Origin: Chloroflexia bacterium
GTDB taxonomy: Bacteria > Chloroflexota > Chloroflexia > Thermomicrobiales > CFX8
Assembly: GCA_030431755.1 (NCBI GenBank)
Contig: JAUIIK010000018.1
Span: 1-56,302 of the forward strand
Length of the DNA: 56,302 nucleotides
Direction: 5' to 3'
Shown: positions 25,530 to 34,974 of the stretch, piece after piece
Position numbering within the stretch: the first letter of the stretch is position 1
Layout of the letters: the number at the start of each line of letters is the position of its first letter
Position numbers and translations under genes: made by a program
The notes under the pieces: model-generated
Told to the model about the DNA's origin: nothing
The model's database searches: none
What the model saw: the letters and a program-made list of their open reading frames with translations, nothing else

Positions 25530-25964
25530 TTAGGCGCGATTCTTGCCCAGCAGCTTGAGCGTCTCCTCGCGGTGGCCCGTCTCATCGCTGATGATGTCTT
25601 CGAGCCGCACCCGTAGCCCGACATCGCCAACGGCGTCCGCCTGTTCGAGGCGTTTGGTGTAGTTGGCGATGGCCCGCGTCTCGGCTTCGAGCACCTCTTC
25701 GAGCAGATCCTGGTTGGTCGCGCCGATCTCGACCGGGTCCGGCTTGGTCGTCGGGGTGCCGCCGAGCGCGGAGATCTTGTCCGCCAGGAACTGCGCATGG
25801 CCCAACTCGTCGGGCACTTCGGCCTGGAAGAACTCGACGAGCTGTGGCCGCTCGATACCACTGGCCACCGCCGAGTAGGTCGTGTACTGGATCACCGCGC
25901 CGAGCTCCCCGGCGAGATCCGCATTGAGGCCGTCGATAAGCTGTTTGACATTTTCATCTGCCAT
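25530..25964 (-). CDS. Ferritin-like di-iron protein
   Basis: 144 residues, four-helix ferritin-like bundle. Iron ligands are seen as E20 in AGELGAVIQY, E52/H55 in PDELGHAQ, E94 in EAETRAIANY and E127/H130 in DETGHREE. It resembles bacterioferritin- or Dps-related proteins but lacks the haem Met and the Dps N-terminal tail, so storage versus peroxide detoxification is open. AAAGGAG ribosome site; own terminator downstream, so monocistronic. Confidence 0.87.
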   Translation of the reverse strand: MADENVKQLIDGLNADLAGELGAVIQYTTYSAVASGIERPQLVEFFQAEVPDELGHAQFLADKISALGGTPTTKPDPVEIGATNQDLLEEVLEAETRAIANYTKRLEQADAVGDVGLRVRLEDIISDETGHREETLKLLGKNRA

Positions 25965-26141
25965 TGACGATCAGACTCCTTTCGTCGTCAGAAAGAGATA
26001 CACATCGAACGTGTTCAGGCACTGGCCCGACTGCTCTGTCGGGTGTGCTGGATTAATCTAAGCACGCGCTCCTTTGCCGGACATCAGCCGTCGATACAGG
26101 CCACGATAGAAACCTGGTTACAGCCTGCGGCGCGGATGACA

Positions 26142-26753
26142 CTATGCAGTCCGTGACGGGGCGGTTTGCTCCGCCTGCAAGCGGCCGATGATCTCGTTGA
26201 TGTCACAAGTTGCGCCACGGTTGTAGGGCAGCTTGCTCAGCAACGTGCCCATCGCGCAGCTGTCGGTGACGGCGGAGAAGGCCAGGCCTGCTCCGACTCC
26301 AACCGCGAGCACGCCGATCAGCGGGTGGACGAGCAATCCGCCAACTGCGCCGGCGAAGACCAATGTCCCGGCCACTCCGCGCACCTGCCGCTCCAGGCCC
26401 CACTTCTGCTGTGAGCCATGCTTGAGCTCTTTGCCGCGTGCCTGCCAGGCGACGATACCGCCATCGAGCACATGCAGGTGCGACATGCCCGATTGGCGCA
26501 AGACGGCCTCGGCCTGACGTGCGCGCGAGCCGCTACGGCAGACGAGGACTGCCGGGCCAGCGAGCGCGCCGCCGATGTCGCGCCGGTGTTCGGCGAGCGT
26601 GTCCAGCGGCACGTTGTAGCTGCCGGGGATATGGGCGCTCTCGAACTCCGCCGGGGTCCGGACATCGATCAGCCGCACCTCCGGTCGCGTCTGCAGCGTT
26701 GCGGCAACGAGCTCCGCGTCCATAACCGGTGGCAAGGTAAATGCTTCGCTCAC
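26142..26753 (-). CDS. Rhodanese with C-terminal membrane domain (DUF2892)
   Basis: 203 residues. The rhodanese domain (residues 10-110) has an intact persulfide Cys at 72 in the loop CRSGSR. After a basic linker come two membrane segments and DSCAMGTLLSKLPYNRG, the DUF2892 tail common in membrane rhodaneses of sulfide/sulfur gene groups. I take GTG 26753, which has GGGAGGAATC before it, over ATG 26771. It lies 106 nt behind the sigma-factor gene in the same direction and probably handles sulfane sulfur at the inner membrane face. Confidence 0.88.
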   Translation of the reverse strand: MSEAFTLPPVMDAELVAATLQTRPEVRLIDVRTPAEFESAHIPGSYNVPLDTLAEHRRDIGGALAGPAVLVCRSGSRARQAEAVLRQSGMSHLHVLDGGIVAWQARGKELKHGSQQKWGLERQVRGVAGTLVFAGAVGGLLVHPLIGVLAVGVGAGLAFSAVTDSCAMGTLLSKLPYNRGATCDINEIIGRLQAEQTAPSRTA

Positions 26754-26859
26754 GATTCCTCCCGTGTTCATGTGTGAATGTGTCGACGCAACGCGACCTG
26801 TCTCGCGGCGTCTCTGGGAGTTTGATGCGGCGCGGCGGCCGGAGGTTACATCGGGATGT

Positions 26860-27459
26860 CTACGAGGCCGGTTCGATGCGGTCCCGGAGCGCGGCGCGTG
26901 CGCGGTGGAGGCGCACCTTGACGGCCGATTCGCTGATCCCGAGAGCTTCGGCAGTCTCCCGCGTCGATAGTCCCTCGTGCTCGCGCAAGGTGAGCACGGT
27001 CCGCAGCGTTTCGGGCAGCTCCATGACCGCCCGATTCAGCTCGTCACGCAGCTCGCCGGTCAACACGTTGTCGAGCGGCTGGTCTGCGTTGTGGATCAGC
27101 AGGTCGGGCAGGTTGGCGTACTGCCGGTCAAGGTCCTCCGGCAGCCGCTCCGGGCGGCGTTTGCGGAGCCTGCCGAGCGAGGTGTTGACGACGATGCGGT
27201 GGAGCCAGGTACTGAGGGCGCTGTCGCCGCGGAAGGTATCCATCTTCGCGCAGGCTGAGATGAAGCTGTCCTGGACAACACCTTCGGCTTCGTCGGGGTC
27301 GCCAACCATCAGGAGTGCCAGGCGCGTCATGCCGGGGGCGTACCATTTCATGAAGCAGGTGCAGGCCATCGGGTCGCCCGTCCGCAGACCCTTGAGCAGT
27401 TCCTGATCATCGTCGTAGAGCGTGAGGTCGATGTCCCAGGGTTTGCCGACGTCCGTCAC
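26860..27459 (-). CDS. ECF-type RNA polymerase sigma factor
   Basis: 199 residues. Region 2 is seen as DPDEAEGVVQDSFISACAKM and STWLHRIVVNTSLGRLRKRR, region 4 as LPETLRTVLTLREHEGLSTR followed by ETAEALGISESAVKVRLHRA. No extra C-terminal domain. GTG 27459 has GAAGGG 5 nt upstream; a longer frame to 27630 is open but covers the promoter region. No anti-sigma gene is next to it. Its neighbours on both sides are sulfur-transfer genes, so it may respond to reactive sulfur or thiol stress; a Cys-x-Cys (ACTCFM) at its N-terminal part is a conceivable sensor. Confidence 0.87.
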   Translation of the reverse strand: MTDVGKPWDIDLTLYDDDQELLKGLRTGDPMACTCFMKWYAPGMTRLALLMVGDPDEAEGVVQDSFISACAKMDTFRGDSALSTWLHRIVVNTSLGRLRKRRPERLPEDLDRQYANLPDLLIHNADQPLDNVLTGELRDELNRAVMELPETLRTVLTLREHEGLSTRETAEALGISESAVKVRLHRARAALRDRIEPAS

Positions 27460-27487
27460 GTGTGCGCCCTTCAATGGATCACCATGC

Positions 27488-27554
27488 GCGCTGATGTAAC
27501 CATCTGCGCTGTCACCGCATCTACTATAGCGAAGGGCGCTGATGCGGCCATCTG
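27488..27554. repeat. Direct repeat in the divergent sigma/persulfide-dioxygenase promoter
   Basis: GCGCTGATG-NNN-CCATCTG occurs at 27488-27506 and again at 27536-27554, identical except for the three central bases and 48 nt apart. Both lie in the 235-nt space between divergent genes, so a regulator or the ECF factor itself may bind here. Confidence 0.5.
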
Positions 27555-27694
27555 ATTGACGCGACAGGCTGTCTGCGCCGACAATAGCAGGCAAGAACAT
27601 AATCCCGGCCGCTGCATCGCCCACTCGCATACGACGGGCGCTTCCGGTGAGCGCGGGTTAACGACAACGGACCAGAGATGAATGAGGAGGCACC

Positions 27695-29149
27695 GTGCTA
27701 CTACGCATGCTCTATGACGACAAACTCGCCCAGGCCAGCTACTTCGTCGGCTGTCAGGCAACCGGCGACGCGCTGGTGATCGATCCGGCCCGCAATCTCG
27801 ACCAGTACCTCGACCTTGCGGCGAAAGAAGGCATGCAGATCACCGCCGTCACCGAGACACACATCCACGCCGACTGCGCCTCCGGCTCGCGCGAGCTGGC
27901 CGCGAAAACCGGCGCGATGCTCTATCTCTCGGATGAGGGCGACGAGAACTGGAAGTACCAGTTCGCCGACGAAGCGGGCGCGACGCTGGTACACGACGGC
28001 GATGAGTTCCGGGTCGGCAACATCAAGCTCGTCGTGATGCATACGCCCGGCCACACGCCGGAGCACATCTCGTTCGTGCTGACCGACACCGCAGGCGCGG
28101 ACGAGCCGATGGGCATCTTCACCGGCGACTTCGTCTTCGTTGGCGACGTCGGGCGGCCGGACCTGCTCGAAACCGCCGCTGGCTTCGTCGGCACGATGGA
28201 AGCCGGAGCGCGGACGCTCTACAAGTCGCTGCAACGCTTCAAGGAGCTGCCCGATTACGTCCAGGTCTGGCCGGGTCACGGGGCCGGAAGCGCCTGTGGC
28301 AAGGCCCTCGGCGCTGTGCCGCAGTCGACGGTCGGTTACGAGAAGCTCTTCAACTGGGCACTGACGGCGACAACTGAAGATGAGTTTGTCGCCGGCGTGC
28401 TCGATGGCCAACCGGAGCCGCCCTTCTACTTCAAGGAGATGAAGCGCATCAACAAAGAGGGCCCGGCGCTCGTCGCCGACAAGCCCATGCCCGAGCGGCT
28501 CGATCTGGAAGCCCTCGACCGGTATCTCGCGAGCGACACGCCGGTCGTCGATATGCGTTCGCAGCTCGCCTTCGCCGGCGGGCACATCCCCGACACGCTC
28601 AACATTCCGTTCTCGAACTCCTACCTGACCTGGGCCGGCTGGCTGCTGCCATACGACCGGCCAATCACGCTGATCGTCGACGAGCGGGATGTCGAGTCGA
28701 CCATCCGTGACCTCCAGCGGATCGGTCTCGATGACGTCGCCGGCTACTGGACGCCGGATATCGTGCAAGCGTGGGCGAACGCCAAGGAAGAGCGCGCGCT
28801 GGAGTCCGTCACTCAGGTTTCGATTGACGATGTAGAGCAGGCGGTCGCCAATAGCTCCGCCAACGTGCTTGATGTGCGCGGCACGTCGGAGTACCTTGAA
28901 GGTCACATTCCTGGCGCGTTGAGCGTGCCGCTCGGATACATCCCTCGTGAGCTTGACAACATCCCGACGGACAAGCCGCTGGTCGTTCATTGCCAGACAG
29001 GCGTGCGCTCGTCGATTGCCGCGAGCTTGCTGCAGAAGCTTGGACGCACCAACGTCCTGAACTACATGGGCAGCTTCGCTGACTGGAGCGCCTCCGGCAA
29101 GCCCGTCGAGTCTGGCGCTGCCGAGCGGGAAGCCGTACCGGCCGACTAA
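27695..29149 (+). CDS. MBL-fold persulfide dioxygenase with two rhodanese domains (CstB-like)
   Basis: 484 residues in three parts. Residues 1-240: MBL domain of ETHE1/persulfide dioxygenase type with H56-x-H58-x-D60, HTPGHTPEH, FTGDFVFVGDVGRPD and WPGHGAGSACG; position 61 is Cys where ETHE1 has His. Residues 265-365: a degenerate rhodanese whose active Cys is replaced (LIVDERDVES). Residues 375-470: an active rhodanese with Cys near 433 (VVHCQTGVRSS). This MBL-pseudorhodanese-rhodanese order is that of CstB, which turns persulfides into thiosulfate. GTG start after GAGGAGG. Divergent from the ECF sigma and membrane rhodanese. Confidence 0.9.
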   Translation: MLLRMLYDDKLAQASYFVGCQATGDALVIDPARNLDQYLDLAAKEGMQITAVTETHIHADCASGSRELAAKTGAMLYLSDEGDENWKYQFADEAGATLVHDGDEFRVGNIKLVVMHTPGHTPEHISFVLTDTAGADEPMGIFTGDFVFVGDVGRPDLLETAAGFVGTMEAGARTLYKSLQRFKELPDYVQVWPGHGAGSACGKALGAVPQSTVGYEKLFNWALTATTEDEFVAGVLDGQPEPPFYFKEMKRINKEGPALVADKPMPERLDLEALDRYLASDTPVVDMRSQLAFAGGHIPDTLNIPFSNSYLTWAGWLLPYDRPITLIVDERDVESTIRDLQRIGLDDVAGYWTPDIVQAWANAKEERALESVTQVSIDDVEQAVANSSANVLDVRGTSEYLEGHIPGALSVPLGYIPRELDNIPTDKPLVVHCQTGVRSSIAASLLQKLGRTNVLNYMGSFADWSASGKPVESGAAEREAVPAD

Positions 29150-29286
29150 CCCTGACTGTGTACGGGAGGCGTGGCGGCGGCCCGCCTCCCGGCGCCCTCA
29201 CTCGACAACGAAATTCGTGGACCTGAACCGCGGCGAGCGGAGATTCTCGCCGTCGCTGGTTCGTCCTGACCTGGAACTGATGTGGC

Positions 29287-31050
29287 ATGGCGGAACAGCC
29301 GCTCGCAACAATCGAATCGAACCGCTTGACGCGCTATATCCCTGCACTGAGCTGGTTGCGTTCGTACCAGCGGGCCGACCTGAGCGGGGATCTCACCGCC
29401 GGCGTCATCGTGGCCGTGATGCTGATCCCGCAGGGCATGGCCTACGCCGCGCTGGCCGGGCTGCCGCCGGTCGTCGGGCTCTACGCCTCGACCGTCCCTC
29501 TGCTGCTCTACGCGCTCTTCGGCTCGTCCAGGCAGCTGGCGGTCGGGCCGGTGGCGATCGTTTCGCTCCTCACGCTTTCGGGTATTCAGCAGCTCGCCGA
29601 ACCAGGCTCGGCGGAGTTCGTCGGCTATGCGCTGTTGCTGGCGCTGCTCGTCGGCGTCGTCCAACTCGGGCTTGGCTTGATCCGGGGCGGCGCAGTTGTG
29701 AAATTTCTCTCCCACGCAGTGATCAGCGGCTTCACCTCGGCCGCCGCAATCATCATCGGGCTCAGCCAGATCAAGAACATCAGCGGTATAGAGATCGGGC
29801 GCCACGAGAACGCCTTCCTGCTGATCGCCGACGCCGTCTCGAATGCCGGAGAAACCCACGCGTTGACGCTCGCCATCGGCCTGATCAGCATCGTGGCACT
29901 CGTCGGCCTGCGGCGTGTCAGCCGAAGGTTGCCCGGCGCGCTCTTCGTCGTCGCGGCGGCCACCGCTGCTGTGTATTTCTTCGGGCTGAACGGCCACGGT
30001 GTCAGCATTGTCGGTGACGTGCCTTCCGGATTGCCCACGCCGACCGTGCCCGGGCTCGATGTCGACGCGCTGCGCGCGCTCGTGCCGGTTGCGCTGACCG
30101 TATCCTTCGTGGGCTACATGGAGTCCATCGCCGTCGCGCAGTCGATTGCCGCGCGAGAGAAGCAGCGGGTCGGTCCGAATCAGGAGATGCGGGCGCTCGG
30201 TATCGCGAACATCGGCGCGGCCTTCTTCGGCGGCTATCCGGTGACCGGCGGCTTCTCGCGCTCCGCCGTCAATTACCAGGCCGGCGCGCGTACCGGCCTC
30301 GCGTCGATCATCACTGCCGGGTTGATCATCGTGACGCTGCTGCTCTTTACCGACCTCTTCTACTACCTGCCGCGCGCGGTGCTCGGGGCTATCGTCGTCG
30401 TCGCCGTCGCCGGGCTGGTTGACTGGCAAGAGCTCGTCCACCTCTACCGCGTCCGGCGCACTGACGCAGCGACGCTGGTCATCACCTTCGCGGCGACGCT
30501 GACGCTCGGTGTCGAACGAGGCATCCTCGCCGGGATTGCCGTGTCACTGCTGATCTTCATCTGGCGCTCGGCGCACCCGCACACGGCCGAGATGGGCTAT
30601 CTGCCGGAGGAGAATGTCTTCCGCAACGTCCTGCGCTACCCGGACGCCCGGACCTATCCGCAAGCCGTCATCCTCCGCATTGATGAGTCGCTCTACTTCG
30701 CCAATAGCGGCTTCCTGGAAGATCGCATCCGTGAGGCGCTCCACAACCGGCCCGAGGCGCGCTGGGTCATCCTCGATTTCTGGGCGGTGAACGATGTCGA
30801 TGCGGTTGCGTTGGAGACGCTCGAAGAGCTGATGGCGCAGTACCGCCCGACGGGTCATCGCTTTCTCTTCGCCGGTGTCAAAGGGCCGGTGCGGGACCTG
30901 ATGCTACGGGCCGGCTGGGGCGACACCGTTGGCGCTGACATGTGGCACCTGTCTGTTCAGCACGCGCTGGCTGCCGCAGGCGTCGACGTCCGCGCCGGGC
31001 AGCCTGCTGCCCCGGCGCCTCGGGAGAGCGCCGAAGCGCTTGTGCCATAG
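29287..31050 (+). CDS. SulP-family anion transporter with STAS domain
   Basis: 587 residues. The membrane part (about residues 20-430) shows the SulP signature VAVMLIPQGMAYAALAGLPP and the later ASIITAGLIIVTLL region; the cytoplasmic STAS domain (residues 450-560, WVILDFWAVNDVDAVALETL) closes it. SulP proteins carry sulfate, bicarbonate or other anions. Position 137 nt after the persulfide dioxygenase suggests sulfate or thiosulfate, but this is context only. A paralog follows. Confidence 0.92.
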   Translation: MAEQPLATIESNRLTRYIPALSWLRSYQRADLSGDLTAGVIVAVMLIPQGMAYAALAGLPPVVGLYASTVPLLLYALFGSSRQLAVGPVAIVSLLTLSGIQQLAEPGSAEFVGYALLLALLVGVVQLGLGLIRGGAVVKFLSHAVISGFTSAAAIIIGLSQIKNISGIEIGRHENAFLLIADAVSNAGETHALTLAIGLISIVALVGLRRVSRRLPGALFVVAAATAAVYFFGLNGHGVSIVGDVPSGLPTPTVPGLDVDALRALVPVALTVSFVGYMESIAVAQSIAAREKQRVGPNQEMRALGIANIGAAFFGGYPVTGGFSRSAVNYQAGARTGLASIITAGLIIVTLLLFTDLFYYLPRAVLGAIVVVAVAGLVDWQELVHLYRVRRTDAATLVITFAATLTLGVERGILAGIAVSLLIFIWRSAHPHTAEMGYLPEENVFRNVLRYPDARTYPQAVILRIDESLYFANSGFLEDRIREALHNRPEARWVILDFWAVNDVDAVALETLEELMAQYRPTGHRFLFAGVKGPVRDLMLRAGWGDTVGADMWHLSVQHALAAAGVDVRAGQPAAPAPRESAEALVP

Positions 31051-31241
31051 GCGGATGCGCTGTCGAGGAGTACCCTGTAGGCGGGGTGTCCTGGCGCATT
31101 GTGAAGAGAGACGCGCGTACGGGTTGAGTAGATCAAGCAGATACCAGAGTGTGGTGACGCGGCAACGTCGGCCGCGAAGGGGCAGCCGGCAAGCGCCCGG
31201 CTGCATGATTGACAAGCCCGACATTGATCGGATCTTGCGCC

Positions 31242-33110
31242 GTGGCTGAGGACTCCGGCGCAACCAGCTTCAGCCCACCGCGCGCCTCCAGCCGCCTCGC
31301 CCGCTTCATTCCGGCAATCGACTGGCTCCCGAACTACCGCCGGGTCGACCTCGGGGCAGACCTCAGCGCCGGATTCCTCCTCACCGTCCTGTTAATCCCG
31401 CAGAGCATGGCCTTCGCGTTGCTCGCCGGATTGCCCGCCAGCAGCGGCCTCTATGCCGCAACGGTGCCGGCCATCGTCTACGCCTTCTTCGGATCGTCAC
31501 GCCATGTCAACGTCGGGCCGGCAGCGATCATTTCGTTACTGACCTTCTCCGGCGTCGCGGCGCTGGCAGACCCGGGCACCGGTGAGTACATCGGCCTGGC
31601 GATGCTCCTGATGCTGATGGCCGGGATCATCCAGCTCGGGCTGGGTCTGGTGCGAGCCGGGTTCATTGCGCGCTTCTTCTCCCAAGCTGTCCTCAGCGGT
31701 TTCACCTCCGCCGCTGCTATCGTCATCTCATTGACACAGATCGAGAATTTGCTCGGGCTGGATGTCGAGTCGGGCGGCTCGGCTATCGAGACGATGATCG
31801 CGGTTGTCCGCGAGCTCGGGAACATTCACTGGATCACGGCGTCTATCGGCATTGGGAGCCTGCTGGCGTTGCTGGCTTACCGCCGCTATGTGCCCCGCTT
31901 GCCGACCCACCTGTTGCTCATCGCGTCACGCTTTCCCGCGCCGCTCATCCTGGTAGCCGGCGGGTCACTGCTCGTCTGGGCGCTTGGCCTCGACAGCGAT
32001 GGCGTCAACGTCGTCGGGGACATCCCGCGCGGTCTGCCAACACCGGCGTTGCCGGAGCTAGGGCGGCAGGCTATCGTCGATCTCGTCCCGGCGGCGATTG
32101 CGATCACCTTCATCGGCTACGTCCAGTCGATCTCGATCGCCCGGACCATCGCCGCGCGCGAGAAGGTCGCCGTCGACGCGAACCAGGAGCTGCACGCGCT
32201 CGGGCTCTCGAACATCGCCGGGTCCTTCTTTGCAGGGTTCCCGGTGACCGGCAGCTTCGCGCGCACAGCCGTCAACTACCAGGCCGGCGCGCGCACCCAG
32301 GTATCGGGGTTGGTCGCCGCCGGTTTGATCATCCTGACACTGCTGGTGCTGACGCCGATCTTTTACTACCTGCCGAACGCGGTCCTCGCCGCGACGATCA
32401 TCGTCGCCGTCTCCGGGTTGATCAACGTGCGCGAGGCGTTGCATTACTTCGATGTGCGCCGGCTTGATGGCCTGACCGTCACGGCGACCTTCGTCGCGAC
32501 GCTCGCCATCGGCGTCGAGTGGGGCGTCATCGCCGGGCTGGCTTTTTCGTTGGTCGTCTTCATCTGGCGCAGCACCGACCCGCATGCGGTCGAGGTCGGC
32601 TACGACGAGCTCGAAGACCGCTTCCGCAGCCTCAGCGGCGACCCCGAGGCGGTGATCTTCCCGAACACGCTGATCCTCCAGATATCCGCGCCGCTGTACT
32701 TTGCGAATATCGAAGAGGTGGCGCGCCGCATCGAAGACGCCGTCGCCGACCGCGAAGACCTCGGCTGGGTCGTCCTCGACTTCAGCGGCGTGGCCGATAT
32801 CGACGCTGTCGCTGTCGACCTGCTCGAGGACATCCTGCGGAGCTACCGGGTTGCCGGGATTACGCTATTGCTGGCCGGTGTGCGCGGCCATGTGCTGGAT
32901 GTCTTCGAACGCGCCGGGTGGCGGGAGAAACACCCACGAGCATTGCACCATCCGACGGTGCGCCTGGCGCTGGAGTCGCTTGGCTTGCTGGACCGCTACA
33001 CCGGCGGCGGCAGGATTGGACTCTTTGGAGCGCTGCCGCAGGAGGAGATCGTGCCCGGCGTCGAAGCCGACGAGCCGTCGGTCAGGGAGCATAGATCCAC
33101 AGATCGTTGA
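31242..33110 (+). CDS. SulP-family anion transporter with STAS domain (paralog)
   Basis: About 622 residues, same plan as the gene before it: SulP signature FLLTVLLIPQSMAFALLAGL, NYQAGART loop, and a C-terminal STAS domain (WVVLDFSGVADIDAVAVDLL) plus an extra acidic tail. GTG 31242 is my choice; TTG 31209 is also open. The two arose by tandem duplication but have diverged well. Its last 29 nt overlap the end of the convergent kelch gene. Confidence 0.9.
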   Translation: MAEDSGATSFSPPRASSRLARFIPAIDWLPNYRRVDLGADLSAGFLLTVLLIPQSMAFALLAGLPASSGLYAATVPAIVYAFFGSSRHVNVGPAAIISLLTFSGVAALADPGTGEYIGLAMLLMLMAGIIQLGLGLVRAGFIARFFSQAVLSGFTSAAAIVISLTQIENLLGLDVESGGSAIETMIAVVRELGNIHWITASIGIGSLLALLAYRRYVPRLPTHLLLIASRFPAPLILVAGGSLLVWALGLDSDGVNVVGDIPRGLPTPALPELGRQAIVDLVPAAIAITFIGYVQSISIARTIAAREKVAVDANQELHALGLSNIAGSFFAGFPVTGSFARTAVNYQAGARTQVSGLVAAGLIILTLLVLTPIFYYLPNAVLAATIIVAVSGLINVREALHYFDVRRLDGLTVTATFVATLAIGVEWGVIAGLAFSLVVFIWRSTDPHAVEVGYDELEDRFRSLSGDPEAVIFPNTLILQISAPLYFANIEEVARRIEDAVADREDLGWVVLDFSGVADIDAVAVDLLEDILRSYRVAGITLLLAGVRGHVLDVFERAGWREKHPRALHHPTVRLALESLGLLDRYTGGGRIGLFGALPQEEIVPGVEADEPSVREHRSTDR

Positions 33111-34431
33111 GCATCCCGCTGTCGTCGCGCCCTCCGAACATCAGCATCACGCCCGCGTTCGCAAGCCAGACGGCGTCGTGGCTGTCGCGGGGCGGAATCA
33201 GCTCGCTCACGGTCGGGTCGATCACCTCGGCGCTCCAGGTGTCCTCCTCGATATCGAGGAACCAGATGTCGCCGCGCAGGCCGTCCGCTGACGCGCCGCC
33301 GAAGAGAATCAGTTCGCCGTTGACCGGGTTGCGGACCAGCGAGAAGAGGTTGCGGGCCGGCGGGTTGTTCGTCTCGATCTCTGTCCACGTGCTGTCCTCT
33401 GTGTCGAACGCCCAGAGGTCGCCGAGGAACGGCGCATCGTTCGATTGGCCGCCGAAAAGCAACAAGCGGTCCCGATCCGGGTCAGTCGCCATACGGGTCA
33501 GACAGCGCGGTTCGGGGCGGCCGCCTTCGGTGGGCGTCACATCGTCCCAGGCTCCGGTCTGGACATTGAAGAGCCAGGTATCGTCAAATCGGCCATCGCC
33601 GGTGAAGCCATGCGAGACGTACAACCCGCTGCCACCGGCGCGCACCGAGCCGGCCGCGCCGTAGCGTGGTTCCGGCGCAGAGCCGTCGCCGGCAGGGGCG
33701 ATCTCGGCCCATACATTGGCCACCGGGTCGAAGACCCAGACATCGTTGAAGAAATCGGAGCCCGCCTGGCCGCCGAAGATAACCAGCAGCTGCTGTGTCT
33801 CGTCGTAGATGGCGTTGTGGCCGAAGCGCGCGGCCGGCGCGTCGCCGTCAACGTCGAGCGCCTGCCACACGTTCGCGTTGACGTCGTACAGCCAGAGATC
33901 CGCCAGCGGCTCGGTGCCGGCCCGGCCGCCGAAGAGGAAGACGCGGTTGCCGGCCTGGTCCGCGACCAGCGCATGATCCCGGCGTCCGGCGGGCAGGCTG
34001 CCGTCCGGTTCGAGGCGCGTCCAGCCGGTCGTTGGCACGGCTGTCGGCGTTGGCGGCGCGGTGGCCGTCGCCGTCGGTTCCGGCGTTGCCGTGGGCGGTT
34101 CTGGCGTGGCTGTCGGTTCCTCCGTCGCGCTAGGCTCCAGCGTCGGCGTCTCGGTCGGGGCATCGGTCGCCGTCGGTAGCGGTGGCTCCGGGGTGTTGGT
34201 TGGCGGTAGGGTCGAAGTCGGTATCGGTGTCGGCTCCAGCGTTGCCGTTGCCAGGGCCCCATCGTCGTCCGAACCGTCGTCATCGTCGTCCAGGAGTAGG
34301 ATTGCGACAACGGCTGCCGCGGCAATGCCGACGACTCCGGCCGCGCCGGCAATGGCCGTCCGGCGGGAGATGCGGATGTCGTCGTCGCGACGGTCGTACC
34401 CGGAGTCCTGGCGCGGTCGGTTGCTGCTCAA
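33082..34431 (-). CDS. Kelch-repeat surface protein with Tat-like/membrane anchor
   Basis: About 449 residues. A twin-arginine-like signal or anchor (RISRRTAIAGAAG then a hydrophobic stretch) is followed by an Asp run, a long Pro/Thr/Glu linker (residues 55-135), and six kelch blades, each with FGG and an aromatic W..L..D pattern (RVFLFGGRAG, LLVIFGGQAG, LLLFGGQSN, LILFGGASA, LMFGGRDD). The beta-propeller should be outside the membrane and bind a protein or glycan. TTG 34431 with AAAGGG upstream is the likely start; an open frame continues to 34518 but overlaps the divergent gene. Confidence 0.85.
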   Translation of the reverse strand: MSSNRPRQDSGYDRRDDDIRISRRTAIAGAAGVVGIAAAAVVAILLLDDDDDGSDDDGALATATLEPTPIPTSTLPPTNTPEPPLPTATDAPTETPTLEPSATEEPTATPEPPTATPEPTATATAPPTPTAVPTTGWTRLEPDGSLPAGRRDHALVADQAGNRVFLFGGRAGTEPLADLWLYDVNANVWQALDVDGDAPAARFGHNAIYDETQQLLVIFGGQAGSDFFNDVWVFDPVANVWAEIAPAGDGSAPEPRYGAAGSVRAGGSGLYVSHGFTGDGRFDDTWLFNVQTGAWDDVTPTEGGRPEPRCLTRMATDPDRDRLLLFGGQSNDAPFLGDLWAFDTEDSTWTEIETNNPPARNLFSLVRNPVNGELILFGGASADGLRGDIWFLDIEEDTWSAEVIDPTVSELIPPRDSHDAVWLANAGVMLMFGGRDDSGMLNDLWIYAP

Positions 34432-34492
34432 CGGTTCATACCCTTTCGGTTCGGTCCCAACTGGCTGGATGATACGAGGAATACAGGCGGAG

Positions 34493-34966
34493 ATGCCCGA
34501 GACGCCCGAGATTGACAATGCAGAACCCTACCCCTGGGCACTCGCCGACCTGGCGGCTGCTATCGCCGTCTTCAGCCATGCCAATGTCCGCAGCACGCGC
34601 GGCGGCAAGGCGCTACGCGACTCGATGATGGCTTTGCTTCAGCCGTCGGACCTGACGACGCAAACGCTGAACCGGCTTGGCATCGCCGCCTACGAAGCTG
34701 ATGGGCGCTTGAAGCCTTTGGCCGAGCTTATCGACGAGCTCGAACGGACCAACCCGCCGCACGCCGACTACTGGCGCATCTTCGGCATCCAGGCGGGATC
34801 GACAATCAGCCAGCTCGCCCGCTACGGCTCAACCACACTGCGTAACCTGGCCGCCCAGGTGCCTGCCAGCGAAGATGCCGACCTGCTGCTGGCCGACACC
34901 CGTGAGTTGGTGGGCCGGCCCCCGCGCTACAATCGCCTGCGTCAATCACCGGATGAGGAAAGGTAA
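34493..34966 (+). CDS. Small helical protein of unknown function
   Basis: 157 residues, soluble and mostly helical; no family recognised. The middle has ALRDSMMALLQPSDLTTQTL and a regular Leu/Ala pattern. ATG 34493 follows GGCGGAG; ATG 34469 is an alternative. It is 8 nt before the RidA gene and reads in the same direction, so the two probably share a transcript. Confidence 0.65.
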   Translation: MPETPEIDNAEPYPWALADLAAAIAVFSHANVRSTRGGKALRDSMMALLQPSDLTTQTLNRLGIAAYEADGRLKPLAELIDELERTNPPHADYWRIFGIQAGSTISQLARYGSTTLRNLAAQVPASEDADLLLADTRELVGRPPRYNRLRQSPDEER

Positions 34967-34974
34967 CACCGGCC

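Noticed and set aside
29146-30441. 431-codon minus-strand open frame opposite the first SulP gene
   Set aside because: Composition is extremely charged and it mirrors the codon pattern of the SulP gene; no ribosome site or domain.
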